64,000 bases of DNA from Pomacea canaliculata (lineage: Eukaryota; Mollusca; Gastropoda; Architaenioglossa; Ampullariidae): positions 28,122,392 through 28,186,391 of the forward strand of contig NC_037596.1 of the NCBI RefSeq assembly GCF_003073045.1, in the 5' to 3' direction. This document shows positions 20,901 through 32,300 of the stretch, one piece after another. How positions within the stretch are numbered: the first letter of the stretch is position 1; each line of letters begins with the position of its first letter. Below the pieces are notes generated by a model, which saw only the letters and a list, made by a program, of their open reading frames with translations, was not told where the DNA came from and did not search any database. Both the position numbers and the translations under genes were made by a program.

Positions 20901-23781
20901 CAAGGGTCTTGTACAACTGAGATGTCATGTGACTGTCAGGTCCAGCCCCAGTCACACGTCGCTGCCACCAGTGTCCGAGTTCCCTCAGCACGTGACTACT
21001 GACGTCACACGGTGTCTTGGGGTCAGACAACTGATCAGAACACAGACACAGTCCAGTGATGTCGGTGGGCTCTCTAGTTCCCAGACACCAACACAGGTCC
21101 TGTAAAGGAACCACATGGTCCACATCATGTAATGTGAAATAAGTCAAATATAAGATGACAGATGTAAAATCGAGTAAAAGACAATAGCATTAAACTATAA
21201 CCGAGTGGTGGGGTTTTGGTGTGACAACAAATTTCCAACACTCGAACAAAGTCAGGAACAACCAGGATGTGTGACCCTTTAACACGCGGGCTTGTACGAT
21301 GACCAGGGTTGTGTCGCATCGTCAGAGGCAATAAAGTCAGGCTGTCTCTTCTCTGCCGCATGTCTGTCCTCTCTCTCTCTCACATCCGCCGGACGAGACC
21401 CTCGTCTCGGTTTTTTCAGTAGAAAAGTGCGTCCACCTTACAGCAATTTTGCAGTATAGAGGAAGAGGAAGAGGAAGAGGAAGAGGGAGGAAACCGGAAT
21501 TCCAGGAAAAAAACCCCGACGCCAGTCACTGCCGAGTTTCCTCTCACACGATGCCTCCGCAGGTCCCGCCAAAAACTAACAACAAAACGCCAGCCCACTT
21601 GCCCTCTACAAAACACATTAAGTAGAATTTAAATACGAGTCAGTAATTTCGTAAGGTACTTACACTACAAGAATGTTGTTAAAAGAGCGGTCTACTTGTA
21701 ATGACTTCATTTAAACAAATCATTTATCTCGCACAGGAGATAATGTGCATCGAAAGCGATGCCATATACTGTGTAGCCGCTAATCTAACGTCTTACCGCC
21801 CAGACTGCTTTGTTAATTGACAACATTCATTGGAGAAACACTGTCAGAACCAAAACCAAACACTTTACATATCATATGGTCTACCTGTGTTGAGCCCATT
21901 TCGAATAAATGCTAAATATGTCAGTTGACAAAGCGTTCATAGAAGGTAGAAGGTAACACAAGGGAGGTAAAAACCTGAATGAGGTTGTTGTCGCTGGAGA
22001 TGGCCTGTTGAAGCTGATGACCCGTTAGGTTGGGAAAGGCGATGACCTTAGTGATGCGCAGACCGGGAGCGATGTCAGACACCAGGTGAAACAACATGGC
22101 CTCCGCCTTGTCCAGCTGTGACGCGGCGTCTTTTAGTTTCTTTTTAATGTTATTACTTACATCCTGCTGTGACATCTTCAAAACTCTGATATTATCACCA
22201 AATGCCTTGACCTCACAGACTACCAGTCCGTACTGTCGATGAATCAGAAGAACATCAAAGTCTCCTCGTTTCCAGTTTTGTGGTAAAGAAGAAGGGAGGC
22301 TCGAGGGTAGGGGTAGGTGCATAGCGGCGGCAGCGTAACAAGGTTCCCCCAGGTACTGTCCGAACTGAAGCTGAGTCAGTCCAACCACCACATCTCTGTT
22401 CTCTTCAAACATTTTCTGAAGACAGACAAAAATCCTTTGCATGGATGCATCGTCTCTGACATCACTGTCCTGAAGGCGAGGAGGGTGAGAAATGGATGGA
22501 TGAGCAGCAGAAAATGAACTCGTAGGCACTTGGTTAGACTGACCAGCCTGTCCAGGTGCTGACTGTAGGACGAGAACATCCTGACCAGCAACCGACTGTC
22601 TAGTCACGGGCACGCGGTTGAAGTAGACAGGAGGCAGGAAGTAGGCGCGAGAGTGGAGATCAGGGAACGCGGCCTGGACCCACTGGAGCCAGAATGTCTG
22701 AGCCTGGTCTGATAATGTTTCCTGCATTAATACAATTTTTGTAAATTAAACAATATTTGTCTATAATCCTTAAGCTATTTGGTTTATTTTAGACTATTTT
22801 TATTCAAACATTTCTTGTGTTACCTACTACTATTTAATACTGGAGACGGCCCGTTGTATTATTGTGTCATCCAGTGAGGTAGTTTTGGTTTCTCCTCCGT
22901 TATAGTCTGTTACACTCTGTTGTAATACACGTGTGTTTTGTCAACAAACAAACCTTCGAACCAATCTTCTGACTGACGAGACCGACTGCCGCCTGGATCT
23001 GAGAAGGAGCCCCGCGGATGTTGAGAATTTTCATACCTGGTACAGGTGAGGGGTTGGAGTCCAACTCTACGTCAACGCCTGACTTCTTGACCTCTTCTAG
23101 GGGACTCGTGTTCACTTAAAACAGCCATTTCGTTAGAGATTGTCAATACGCACACACATTTATCTTAAAAATAACAGTTGCTTTTGAAATGGTCACTTAT
23201 CATTACGAAGACCTGTAATGCCCTATTACGCTAACGGTAAGTTTTATTTAAAAATATTTAAGAAATACATCTAATACACACCATCACTACTGTAATCAAG
23301 ATCATCAAGCTCGTCAATATTATTATCATTTCTCTGCAAGCTCTCCATCATTCTCATAGATTTACTGATTATGTTGCTTACATCTGAATGCTATCTTACT
23401 ACTGTGGTATGCTTTTTATCCTACGTTCATCTATAGTTCTTTTAAAACAATAAAGTAAAAATACACTCACATGTATCAGTAAGTAATTCCGCCTGTTCAT
23501 CAGTCACGGCGTGTAGGTATACACTGACCCGGCCACCGCCTCTAGAACTTTGTCTTCCGCCTCCTGTAGGGCGCTGTCCCTGTGATAGTTGTTACAGTGA
23601 GATGACAACATCGTGACACTGAGCGACAGATGCATCACTGAGATGATAATACACAGGGCGGGATATTGAATATGTGTACCAGCTTTACAATAAATCAGTA
23701 GAATAAGAGACTGACGGTGATGATGATGATCTCTACCCCTTGTCTCACCTGTTGTGGAGCAGACGACGGATGAGCAGCCAT
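17988..23781 (-). CDS. KH-like / NERD nuclease-like / SF1 helicase protein, 8 exons, 812 aa
   Basis: Exons in coding order: 23781-23749, 23579-23471, 23114-22954, 22721-21975, 21099-20894, 19737-19267, 18935-18577, 18340-17988. GT-AG borders and phases all fit and the frame is open to TGA. The N-terminus has a Gly/Arg-rich stretch. Exon 3 holds IRGAPSQIQAAVGLVSQKIG, similar to a KH domain. Exon 4 (249 codons) contains DFDVLLIHRQYGLVVCEVKA, the D...E-x-K core of a NERD-type PD-(D/E)xK fold. Exon 6 has a P-loop, GPPGTGKT, and a DE box (YVIADEV). The last exon has GLERKVVV and MSRCTSQLVIV, like helicase motifs V and VI. A nucleic-acid-processing role is inferred; RNA versus DNA as substrate is undetermined. 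It runs opposite to the receptors and has no counterpart between D and E. The start rests on a short first exon, so it is less certain than the rest. Confidence 0.8.
20638..20731 (-). repeat. tRNA-derived SINE-like module inside an intron
   Basis: On the - strand about 72 bases read like a decayed tRNA: TGGTAGCGTATTGGTCAGAC resembles the A-box half, and GGTCCTGAATTC sits where a B box would be. The unit is flanked on both sides by GTGTGCCTCCG, which looks like an 11-bp target-site duplication. It lies in the intron between exons 5 and 6 of the - strand gene. Confidence 0.4.
21411..21490. repeat. Dispersed short repeat with purine-rich end, copy 1
   Basis: AGTAGAAAAGTGCGTCCACC followed by a GCAATTTTGCAGTATA core and a (GAGGAA)n run resembles 62468-62522 (AGTAGAAAAGTACTTCCACC, also purine-rich afterwards). 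The two copies are in the same orientation in unrelated introns. Class unknown. Confidence 0.45.
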
Positions 23782-25559
23782 TGTTGACGGTCTTCCCTGT
23801 ACAGGACACTGTTAGAGGCGGTTTACCTTCTCAGGACAGCAAACCTACAGAATACTTGTGTGCAAGGATTACCTGCGATTGTGCCAATGGCAGGGTATCA
23901 GTGTCGCAGTGTCAGTGTCAGTGTCAGTGACATAGTGTCAGGTCGATATGATGAGAAAGTCGCTAGGTGTCCCCATTCAAACGTGCTAATGAGCTTGGTA
24001 TGTGGTGACTATGGCCGCCTCTTGTCATGGACATCAGCTTCCAAAGAGTAGACCGCCGTGGTCAGCAATATGGTAAATGACTTCACTGCCGTCTGGAAAT
24101 AACGATAATTACAGTGATAATATTGTAACCACAGTGTAATGTTAGCATCACTTCTCGTTAATACCAGTACAGCGGCAATGCTACACCCGCAATGTCAATC
24201 GCTGTACAGCTGTTAGAACAACGTATTAAAGCGGGGATAATTCCACCCGTAATGTCAGAAAGTTTACAGACTGCTAGTACCCACATACTGTAACGACGAT
24301 ACGTACACATGAGGACCTACCTCGAACACCAGACTTGTGATTTTGCATCCCCACTGGTATGTGGCAAAACCCAGAGTCTATCTACATGTGAGTGTATGCG
24401 AGAACAATAACAGTTTCGGGGGAAGTAGGAAGGAAGAGAGTATGTGTGTCAAGTGTTACGAGTGCGTGTGTTCTTGAGAAGATATATAATGTCTATTATT
24501 GAGACAACCCGTCAATGGTAGAGCTGTCTTGTTATGTGGAGTAGAGCATGTAGACGTCAGCGCATGCGTGAGAGTAGGGATGCGTGACTTGACACCCTGT
24601 TAAAGCAAGTGATGAAGTCCTTTATTTAGGTAGAAGGCTCATCCCTCACCTGTTGTAAACAGAACTGATATAGTTTTGCACTTCACCATCTAACAGAGCT
24701 AACACAAACAAACTTTTTAAAATGTAAATAACTGACTAGGGTTCATTGGGATTTTTGAACATTAGTTCAAAAATGTTTGGGTCTTATAGTTTTCGATTCT
24801 CACGAACCTGGGGGCTTTGTTTAAGGGAAGTCACTCGCAGGTGATGACGTTAATCTTTCAAGCCTCATAGGGAACATAAGAAATTATGTGAGTGGTCAAA
24901 ACCGCAATCAAGACCCAAAAGAGCTATGTGTGGCAACGGTACTATCTTTACGGTGTTTATCCCTTCTTCCACCCCTGTACGCGCAGTTTTGGCGCGAAAA
25001 ACGCGTGGGGTTGTGGTGTGATCGATGGGTTCCAGCTTCTGGGAGACGTGGCGAACCCCACTATGTCGTAGCCGTGATCCAACCCCACGAGACCCGAAGA
25101 AAGTACCCCAAAAGCATATATTTTATTAGAATGTACATTAGTATTCAAATATTACTTACTATTATGTTCTCATTTTCGGTTGTTGGAGTACAAATCCATG
25201 TTGAATTGCGTAACCGGCAACTGACTTCAACATTGCGCTTGATCAAATAGACCTTCGCCGACTTTCAAACATAACGAAATACCTTCGGTTGACTTTTTCC
25301 AGGATTTAAAGGGAAGTAATCCGCAGTGAAACAATTTCTAAATATTCCAGTGTTATCTCCCTTATGTATTTATTCATACACGCACAGAATTACAAGCTCA
25401 AGACTTCTATTGTGGTTAATGCATTGCATAGTATTGAATAGGTCACGAGCAAGGCCACCTGCTGTGGTGGCTTAGCCTCTACAGCATCAATAATACAGGA
25501 AAGTACTTACACATTTCCTTGAACAAAAACCAGTTGGCATTGATAAGTTCATAAACATA
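23782..25559. other. Intergenic stretch upstream of the - strand gene; no gene seen
   Basis: It contains a short (TGTCAG)n tract (23898-23942), which may lie near the - strand promoter, and the right copy of the direct repeat. Open frames here are short and have no recognised homology. No counterpart exists between genes D and E. Confidence 0.5.
25058..25151 (+). repeat. Direct repeat flanking the NERD-helicase locus, right copy
   Basis: Same sequence and orientation as 17030-17123, sharing CACGAGACCCGAAGAAAGTA and GCATATATTTTATTAGAAT. Similarity ends on both sides in unrelated sequence. Confidence 0.65.
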
Positions 25560-25650
25560 GAAATGTAGGGCATGTGTCTGCCAGTAACCACACACCTCAA
25601 TTTACTTCCTGATCTAGAAGCGGACATGTCAGATGACTGAGCTCACAGAG
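25560..25650 (+). promoter_or_regulatory. Conserved upstream block of gene C
   Basis: Starts AAATGTAGGGCATG, continues CTGCCAGTAACCACACACC and ends TTACTTCCTGATC, holding a strong ETS core (complement AGGAAGT). It sits about 210 bp before the leader exon at 25773, the same distance as in gene B from block to first exon. Confidence 0.5.
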
Positions 25651-25772
25651 TGCAAGCTCGCGATAAGTCCTGAGCAAATGAGAAAGACAGTGATATGTAC
25701 AGCAGATGACTTACATTTTATATGTTTTTTCCACAATCTGGGACTGTCTGACACTAAGCCAAGACAACGAAG

Positions 25773-25824
25773 AATGGCCTGCTACAGTGCTGCTCCTTTT
25801 TCGTGTTATTAGCTTCAACTCAAG
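25773..25824 (+). other. Leader exon of gene C derived from a signal-peptide exon
   Basis: This matches the signal-peptide exons of F and of the E leader (AATGGCCTGxTxxAGTGCTG, ending CTTCAACTCAAG before a GTAAGT donor). The frame equivalent to a signal peptide has no start codon here, and the only ATG (25774) runs into TAG. A purely 5'-untranslated leader spliced to the acceptor near 26307 is likely. Confidence 0.5.
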
Positions 25825-26340
25825 GTAAGTTCATTTATCATTGGGTGCATTAAGCATGTCGAACACCAACCGCCTGTCTATACATAGCCTGTGTTGGGAA
25901 AAAAGGAGATAAACTCTGAAATGTAAATACTGAAAGAGTTGTTTCCCATATCTTTCTAGATACACGTGGGATAAGAATATTTATCAGCTGGACTGATGTT
26001 CATGACAAACAATCAGGCTGGAAATATCTTGTTATCACCCTTTATCTTATTAAAGGGAGGAAGTTATTCTTCTACGATAAAAAGTGTTTATAGACGAAAA
26101 CTGATTCTAAAAACATTTGACTCTGGCGGTATAGGGATTTAAAAAAAAAATATTTATTTTGCTTTTACTTTCTTCTGCATATTATCTCTGAGTATCTAGT
26201 GAAAATAGACGCTGTTTCTATTAAGTATTCAGCAATATAGTTGACTACGCAATATAATAGTTTGGTAAGTATAATCATTAATATGATATGTTCTTACATT
26301 TCTTCAGTTGAGGTGTGGTCCTGAATATACTTCAACTCAG

Positions 26341-29300
26341 ATGAACCGTAGAATGGCGGGTGAATTACTGAAGTATTTCCTGCTGCTTGATTTGGTGAGA
26401 TTTAGTCAAGGTAAGGTGACACATAATAACTATTACATGTTTGATTTGGGTTAATTGAGTATGTAAGACTACCGGCTTTTATCAAAAGAAGTGATACAAA
26501 GAGCATTTTCTCTGAAATGCTTATCTCTGCTTTTGTATCGAAAACAGTAGGCAAGATTTTCTTAGGAAAGGCGGGGTAAGTTTTAAATGGTACCAGTAAA
26601 GATTGGGAAGCTCAGACGGCATTGCAGTGAAAACTCTCTTTTATCAGTCTAGTGAGAGTTGTTAACATGCGAGTTTAAGTCTCATCTACGCATTCTAGTG
26701 CAAATGTAATTTTAAAATCATTTAAAATCATACTTTAGGCTTATTTTTAAAGTTTTGGCTTATTCTAAGAAATGGTGTGTCTTTATGCGAGTTTCTGCGC
26801 CTATTTATAAGTTAAAAAAAGAAATTAATAAGCGGAAATTACAAGAAAATACCAATAAGTTGTACAAAATCTAAGACAAAAAATGTGGTTAGCAGACACT
26901 GCTTGGCAGATGCTGTAGTGTCCAGATACTTGCCGCGTGTACCAGGAAAGTAAAGTACTGGCCAGTGACGGTTAATAAATTATTATTATATGATCTCTCT
27001 CTCTTCTAGAACCTTCTAAACTACTTGATTACTCATTTAAGACGTAGGGCTCGACCTGCCCGCGCAGTATTCAATCATTCGTTCACTTGCGTTCCAAGCT
27101 ACCCGTGTGTTACATCTATATATGTAAAACTATTTCAATACTGGGTTTTCGTTTCACAGTTGGAGTAGCTTGATGTAAGCTACTCTTTTTTCTTTCCATC
27201 TTGGTCATTAATGGGACTCAGGCCATGTACTAATGCGCATTTCATTCATGCGTGGCATAGGTTTATTGCAGAATTTCTCTCGGACCATCGTTACAGCAGT
27301 TGTCCACAGTCTCTGACTAGGCGAGTACCAATGTTGCTGACAACTCTCAACAAACCCTTTGATCTCACCGCTCTCAAAGATCTCGCCTTCCTTGACCTCT
27401 TGCCGACTGCTATTAGGGAGAAAATAAGAGTGGGAAATGAAAATTTGTGCGATTAAACAAATATTTGTTGATTTCTTCCTCAGCAAGCATTACAGCAGTG
27501 TGTGCTACAAGTGACAGTTACTGGGAAGTGCAAGGGAATAAACAGGATAACACCTTCACCTGCACGGGCCTGTCAGCACAGGACACCGCCCTGTGGGACC
27601 ACTGGGTGCCTGCTACAGGAGCTACCACCAGTCTTGGTGAATGCAAGCCTCGTCTCTCAGGTGGAAGTCAGTATGTTTGTGGACAACCACTCAGCCCAAT
27701 TTTTCTACCGACCAGAACTTCTGATGACACAAGTGTGATGGTCGTTAATGCTTTAAATGTTACAAATACTAGATTATTTGACAATGGGCAACTGCGCTGT
27801 GCTGCTGCTTATGGAACAACACCGAATGGATCAACGGGCTGCCGCCTGGATTACATAAGTAAGGCATTTATTGTAGATGCTTGATTCAAGCGTTAATTTG
27901 ATTATTTCAATGAAACTAAACTTTCTTTTATATTACAAAACTAGGTTGCGAAAACAGGACGAAAACAAGCAAAATAAAGGAGGAGAAGTGGAGAAGTGTC
28001 GACTCAAAATAAAGTAAAATATATTTCCAGATCGATCATTACTGACTTAGATTCTTGTCTCTGATTACATCGCCACATTTTTGCTTTACCTTTAATCGAA
28101 GTTAGTAAAGTTATTTCTCTAATTCAATATATGACTTTTGAAAATAACAATCTGACTGCTATTTATAGTTGCAGGTACAAATATATCATGCACAGTTCAG
28201 TTTAGGAACGACACCTGGAGTGTGTTTAGTCAGTGTAGCACGGAAAAAATCTACTCAGCTCAAAACAGGTACCGGTGCGCATGGATCCAGATTAAAGAGG
28301 TGAATACTGATCCACACAAACGCTGATTAAACAGTTTCAATGACAATTTTATTTACTGAAATGTCTATTAAATTATTCTTTGATTCATGAGCTGATACGA
28401 TGGAAATGGTAATCTACTGAAAATAAAGACCGATATAAAATAAGATTCCTTTACCAGAATTATTCTCACACTATTTTGTGCCTGCACAGTAGACCAATAG
28501 AAAATATGTATCTCTATTCCACCATGACTTAGTTATACAAAATCATTAAATTTATTCTGTACAAAATATTGTTCGTGGTTTGCAGTCAAGAGAAGAAATT
28601 CTTATCGCCAACACATCAATGACAGTTGTACCTAAGGTCAGTGGGTGGTGTAACATGACCAGTTACCTGCCACCTGTCGGTCAGTACACTTACCGTGTGA
28701 CTCTTGTTCCTGGGGAGGTGACAGTCAATGCAAGTTTTGTCGGAAATAACACAATACGTAAGTGTTTATGAGACCCATACAAGGTTTTTTAACTGTCCTG
28801 CCATCTCACTCGTTGGGAGAGTACAAAATATACATTTATTAACGATAAAAGAACAAAAATAGAAAAAAGACTCCGAAAGAAAGAAACATAAACAAACGAA
28901 CAGATTAAAGGACCTAAACGCAACGCCACACAGGCTCAACGCGATTTTCTCCACACCACCTCATACTGCGAGCGCGGTGTCCGCACACCATGGAAAGAGT
29001 CCGCCCTATTCCTCCCAAAGAAAAGGCAGAACTACGGGAGAGAAAGGGTCGCATGGCTCCTTTGTAATGAAGGCTTGTCTACCGTGGCCAAGGGACAGAA
29101 CTAGTGTCGCCATGGCCGTAAGTCCCCCTCCCTCCCTAGTCCCTTACCCCGACCCGTGCTGAGCCAGAAATGCGACACGCGACACACATGAACTCATACA
29201 TAAATGCATAATTCATAAACGTGGATACCAAACACATACAACTTTCGAGGAGCTTCCATCTGTGGTTCGTTTATCTTTTTATGGACAGGTCTCCCTGGCA

Positions 29301-32300
29301 GTAAACCTTCCCACAACTGTCCCCTATACATACCAGAAGGAGAGAATGTCAGCTGCACGTGTTTTGTGAATGACCTGGGCAGTCCTCCTGGTGAACTGCA
29401 ATGGAATAGTACGAGATCATCACAACTGCGTTTTCCAGCTGTTCAACCTGGAGATGCTGGTACACATACCTGTCAGCTCTTGTGGAACAATACAGTCATT
29501 CAGTCCGTGGATTATACCTTAACCGTGGCATGTGAGCTGAGTTTTTGTCTAATTCTCCGTTATGTCTACCTGTGTATGCTGTCCATGAAATTGTGGGAAT
29601 GATCCGATATTATAAATGTTATAAATTGTCTGGGGAGACGCCAAGACCTTGTATTTGTTACCCTTGACTCGCTAACAAACTGCCAGGTGGGTATAAAAAA
29701 AAACCAGTCTTGCTTAGGCTTCCGCGAAACACGCTCTTGACAATAATTACAAAATACTCGTTCTTAAATGTGTCTGTTTAGCAATATTTGTACATCATTA
29801 ATAGTAATTATTCAAGAGGCTTAGCGTTAGTAGTACTTATAGATATGCTTTAGCGAAGTTCTTTTGAGTTATTTCAGATATTGTGAACAACATTGGTACA
29901 AATAATCGACCAAATGTTGATATTTTCCTTGATCTATCCGCTTTAAATCTTTAATAAAACCAAAAACACGTGAATTTTATGAGATTTCTCAAAATTGTTC
30001 AATTTTATAAGCAATTATTAGATAATTTTATACTGTTGTAGGTTAAAATATTCCGTGGTTATCTGGACTGGGACTGAAAAAAAGTCTGGAATGTAGTAGA
30101 CTTTAATTTTGTACAACTTATAATACTTGAAATGTTTATGTAAATTATTTTTTGTTGTCAAGATTATGAAAATGATTACCAAGTGTGTTCTGATACAATT
30201 GTATTAGATGGACCAAGAACTGTGACAGCTACAGTGGTCAGCCCGCAGCCCTTTGATACAAATGGTTCACAGGATATAGCCCTGAACTGCTCAGTCTCTG
30301 GATCAAATCCACCCTCCACTATCACCTGGATGAGATCAGACAACAAGACCATTCTGTGCAACACTCAGCTGTGTACCCTGACCCCCAAACCTCCTGATGA
30401 CGATGGTCTCAAGATTGAATGTTTGGCCACAAATCCTGTCACGAACAGAACCAACTCAAGCAGTGTGACACTCGCACTCAACTGTAAGTATTCAGCATCC
30501 TTCATTGTGTCTCCCTTAAACTGTTGGGACATCAAATAAACATCTACTTATAAAGAAACGGGCAATACCCAGTCTGTGTCATATTTTACTCTCGTGGGTA
30601 GAAGCAAGGCTGTAAAATACTGTTTTGTTCGAGTAGTTCAAATAAAAGAACTACTTTAGAAGTACACTTCTATCAAGAAGGAGACTATTCGTTCACATCA
30701 CAATATTAGCAGGACTCCTTTTTACTTGACTGCATTGTCTCTTCAATTACTTATGCACAGTTTTCTGTCTAAAATGTTGTGCAATGTGAAAGGTTTGACG
30801 AAGAAATATTTTTTTTGCAATAAATAACTTAAATGTTTGCTAGCACCAATAATTTGATATTTGCATTATTTTCTGTAGACCCACCTACATCACCGCCAGT
30901 GATCACAGGAACCCCGACTCTCCATGAGGACCAGCCTGTGTATGAGGGAGACAGCTTGACTCTAACATGTACAGTACGAGGCAGTAAACCTTCTAACGCA
31001 ACTGTCATAACGTTTACCTGCCCCAACAGGACCGACACACCTGACAGCAGCTTGGACTCCTCCAGTGTCACCAGCAGCTTGACCTTTGATCCAATTACTT
31101 CTTACAACCATGGCAACTGCAGCTGTACTGCATCATGGAAAAGTTATGATTGGTACAGACAGAAAGCTAACTGGATCATCAATGTATATAGTGAGTTTCA
31201 TTAACGAATATTTGTACTAATGTCAACATAAATCCAAAACAATTAGGTAAAATAATTGTAAAATAAAATTCTACACAATTTTGGCAGTGACTATCTGCTG
31301 TCTTTAAAATATTTCTCAGATGTATTAAGGATACTTATTTTTATTTCATCTTTTATTTTGAAGTTTCTCTACAAGCTTTTATATTTCTAAAGGGATTTTT
31401 GAAAGGACATTTTTTGTGTTAAACTGTTTATTGTTTTATAATGAATAACGGTCTAGCGATATATCTGTGTTGGTTTTTCAAACAGTATTTAAAGCTTTTG
31501 GATTTGCTACACATTGTTCAAATATAATTCTTTTGTCTTATTGGCCTTTTATACATTTCCTGCCTACAAAAGTAAATTATTATTCTTACTTAATTTTATT
31601 GTTGACCTTTTTAGACCAACCAACTATGCCTCCTTGTGTTTCAGCTCCTCCATCTATTCCAGTAATTTTTCCAGTCGGTGACACATCAGGAAGACCACTG
31701 TATCCTTTCATGGCGGGTACCTCAGGTAGACTGGGATGTCAGAGTAATCAGACAGGTCGACCGGAAGCCACCTACACCTGGCCTGTTCCCTCTACAGGTC
31801 AGGCTTCAGGTATAGTACGAGGCAGTAACTTGACTTTCTACAACCTGACGAGAGAAGATAACGGGAGAACAGTGAAGTGCAGGGCCAGCAACGATTATAC
31901 AGAGAACAGGCGGCCTGTTGATGATGCTACTCTTGTCCTACAGGTGTACTGTGAGTCTCTGGCTACGTGAAATCCTTACCAACAGTACTGTTTTTTTTAA
32001 TTATCTGGTATACATAAGTGTCCACAAACAAAGGGTTAGTAGCTTCTATTTAATATCTGCAGTGAACAATATGTTAACAGGCATCAGAATTTATAATTCA
32101 GACCCCATCTCTGATTCCTCTAAGCATAATACATTTTAGTATTTATGTCTTCGTGTCATCTGCATTACTTAGAGAATAGATATTGACCATTGACTTTTTA
32201 CATGAGTATCCCACAAATTTACTTTTCATTTTTGTTATTCATCATTTCACTCTGAAGTCATCGAACTTAGTTGTAACGGTCTTGCTTCACCGCAAGATGT

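Noticed and set aside
24888-25250. 120-codon + strand open frame upstream of gene C
   Set aside because: It overlaps the dispersed direct repeat also present at 17030-17123, shows no domain, and lies in a region without splice or tail signals.
30829-31071. - strand open frame over gene C exon 7
   Set aside because: Shadow of a well-supported Ig exon on the + strand.
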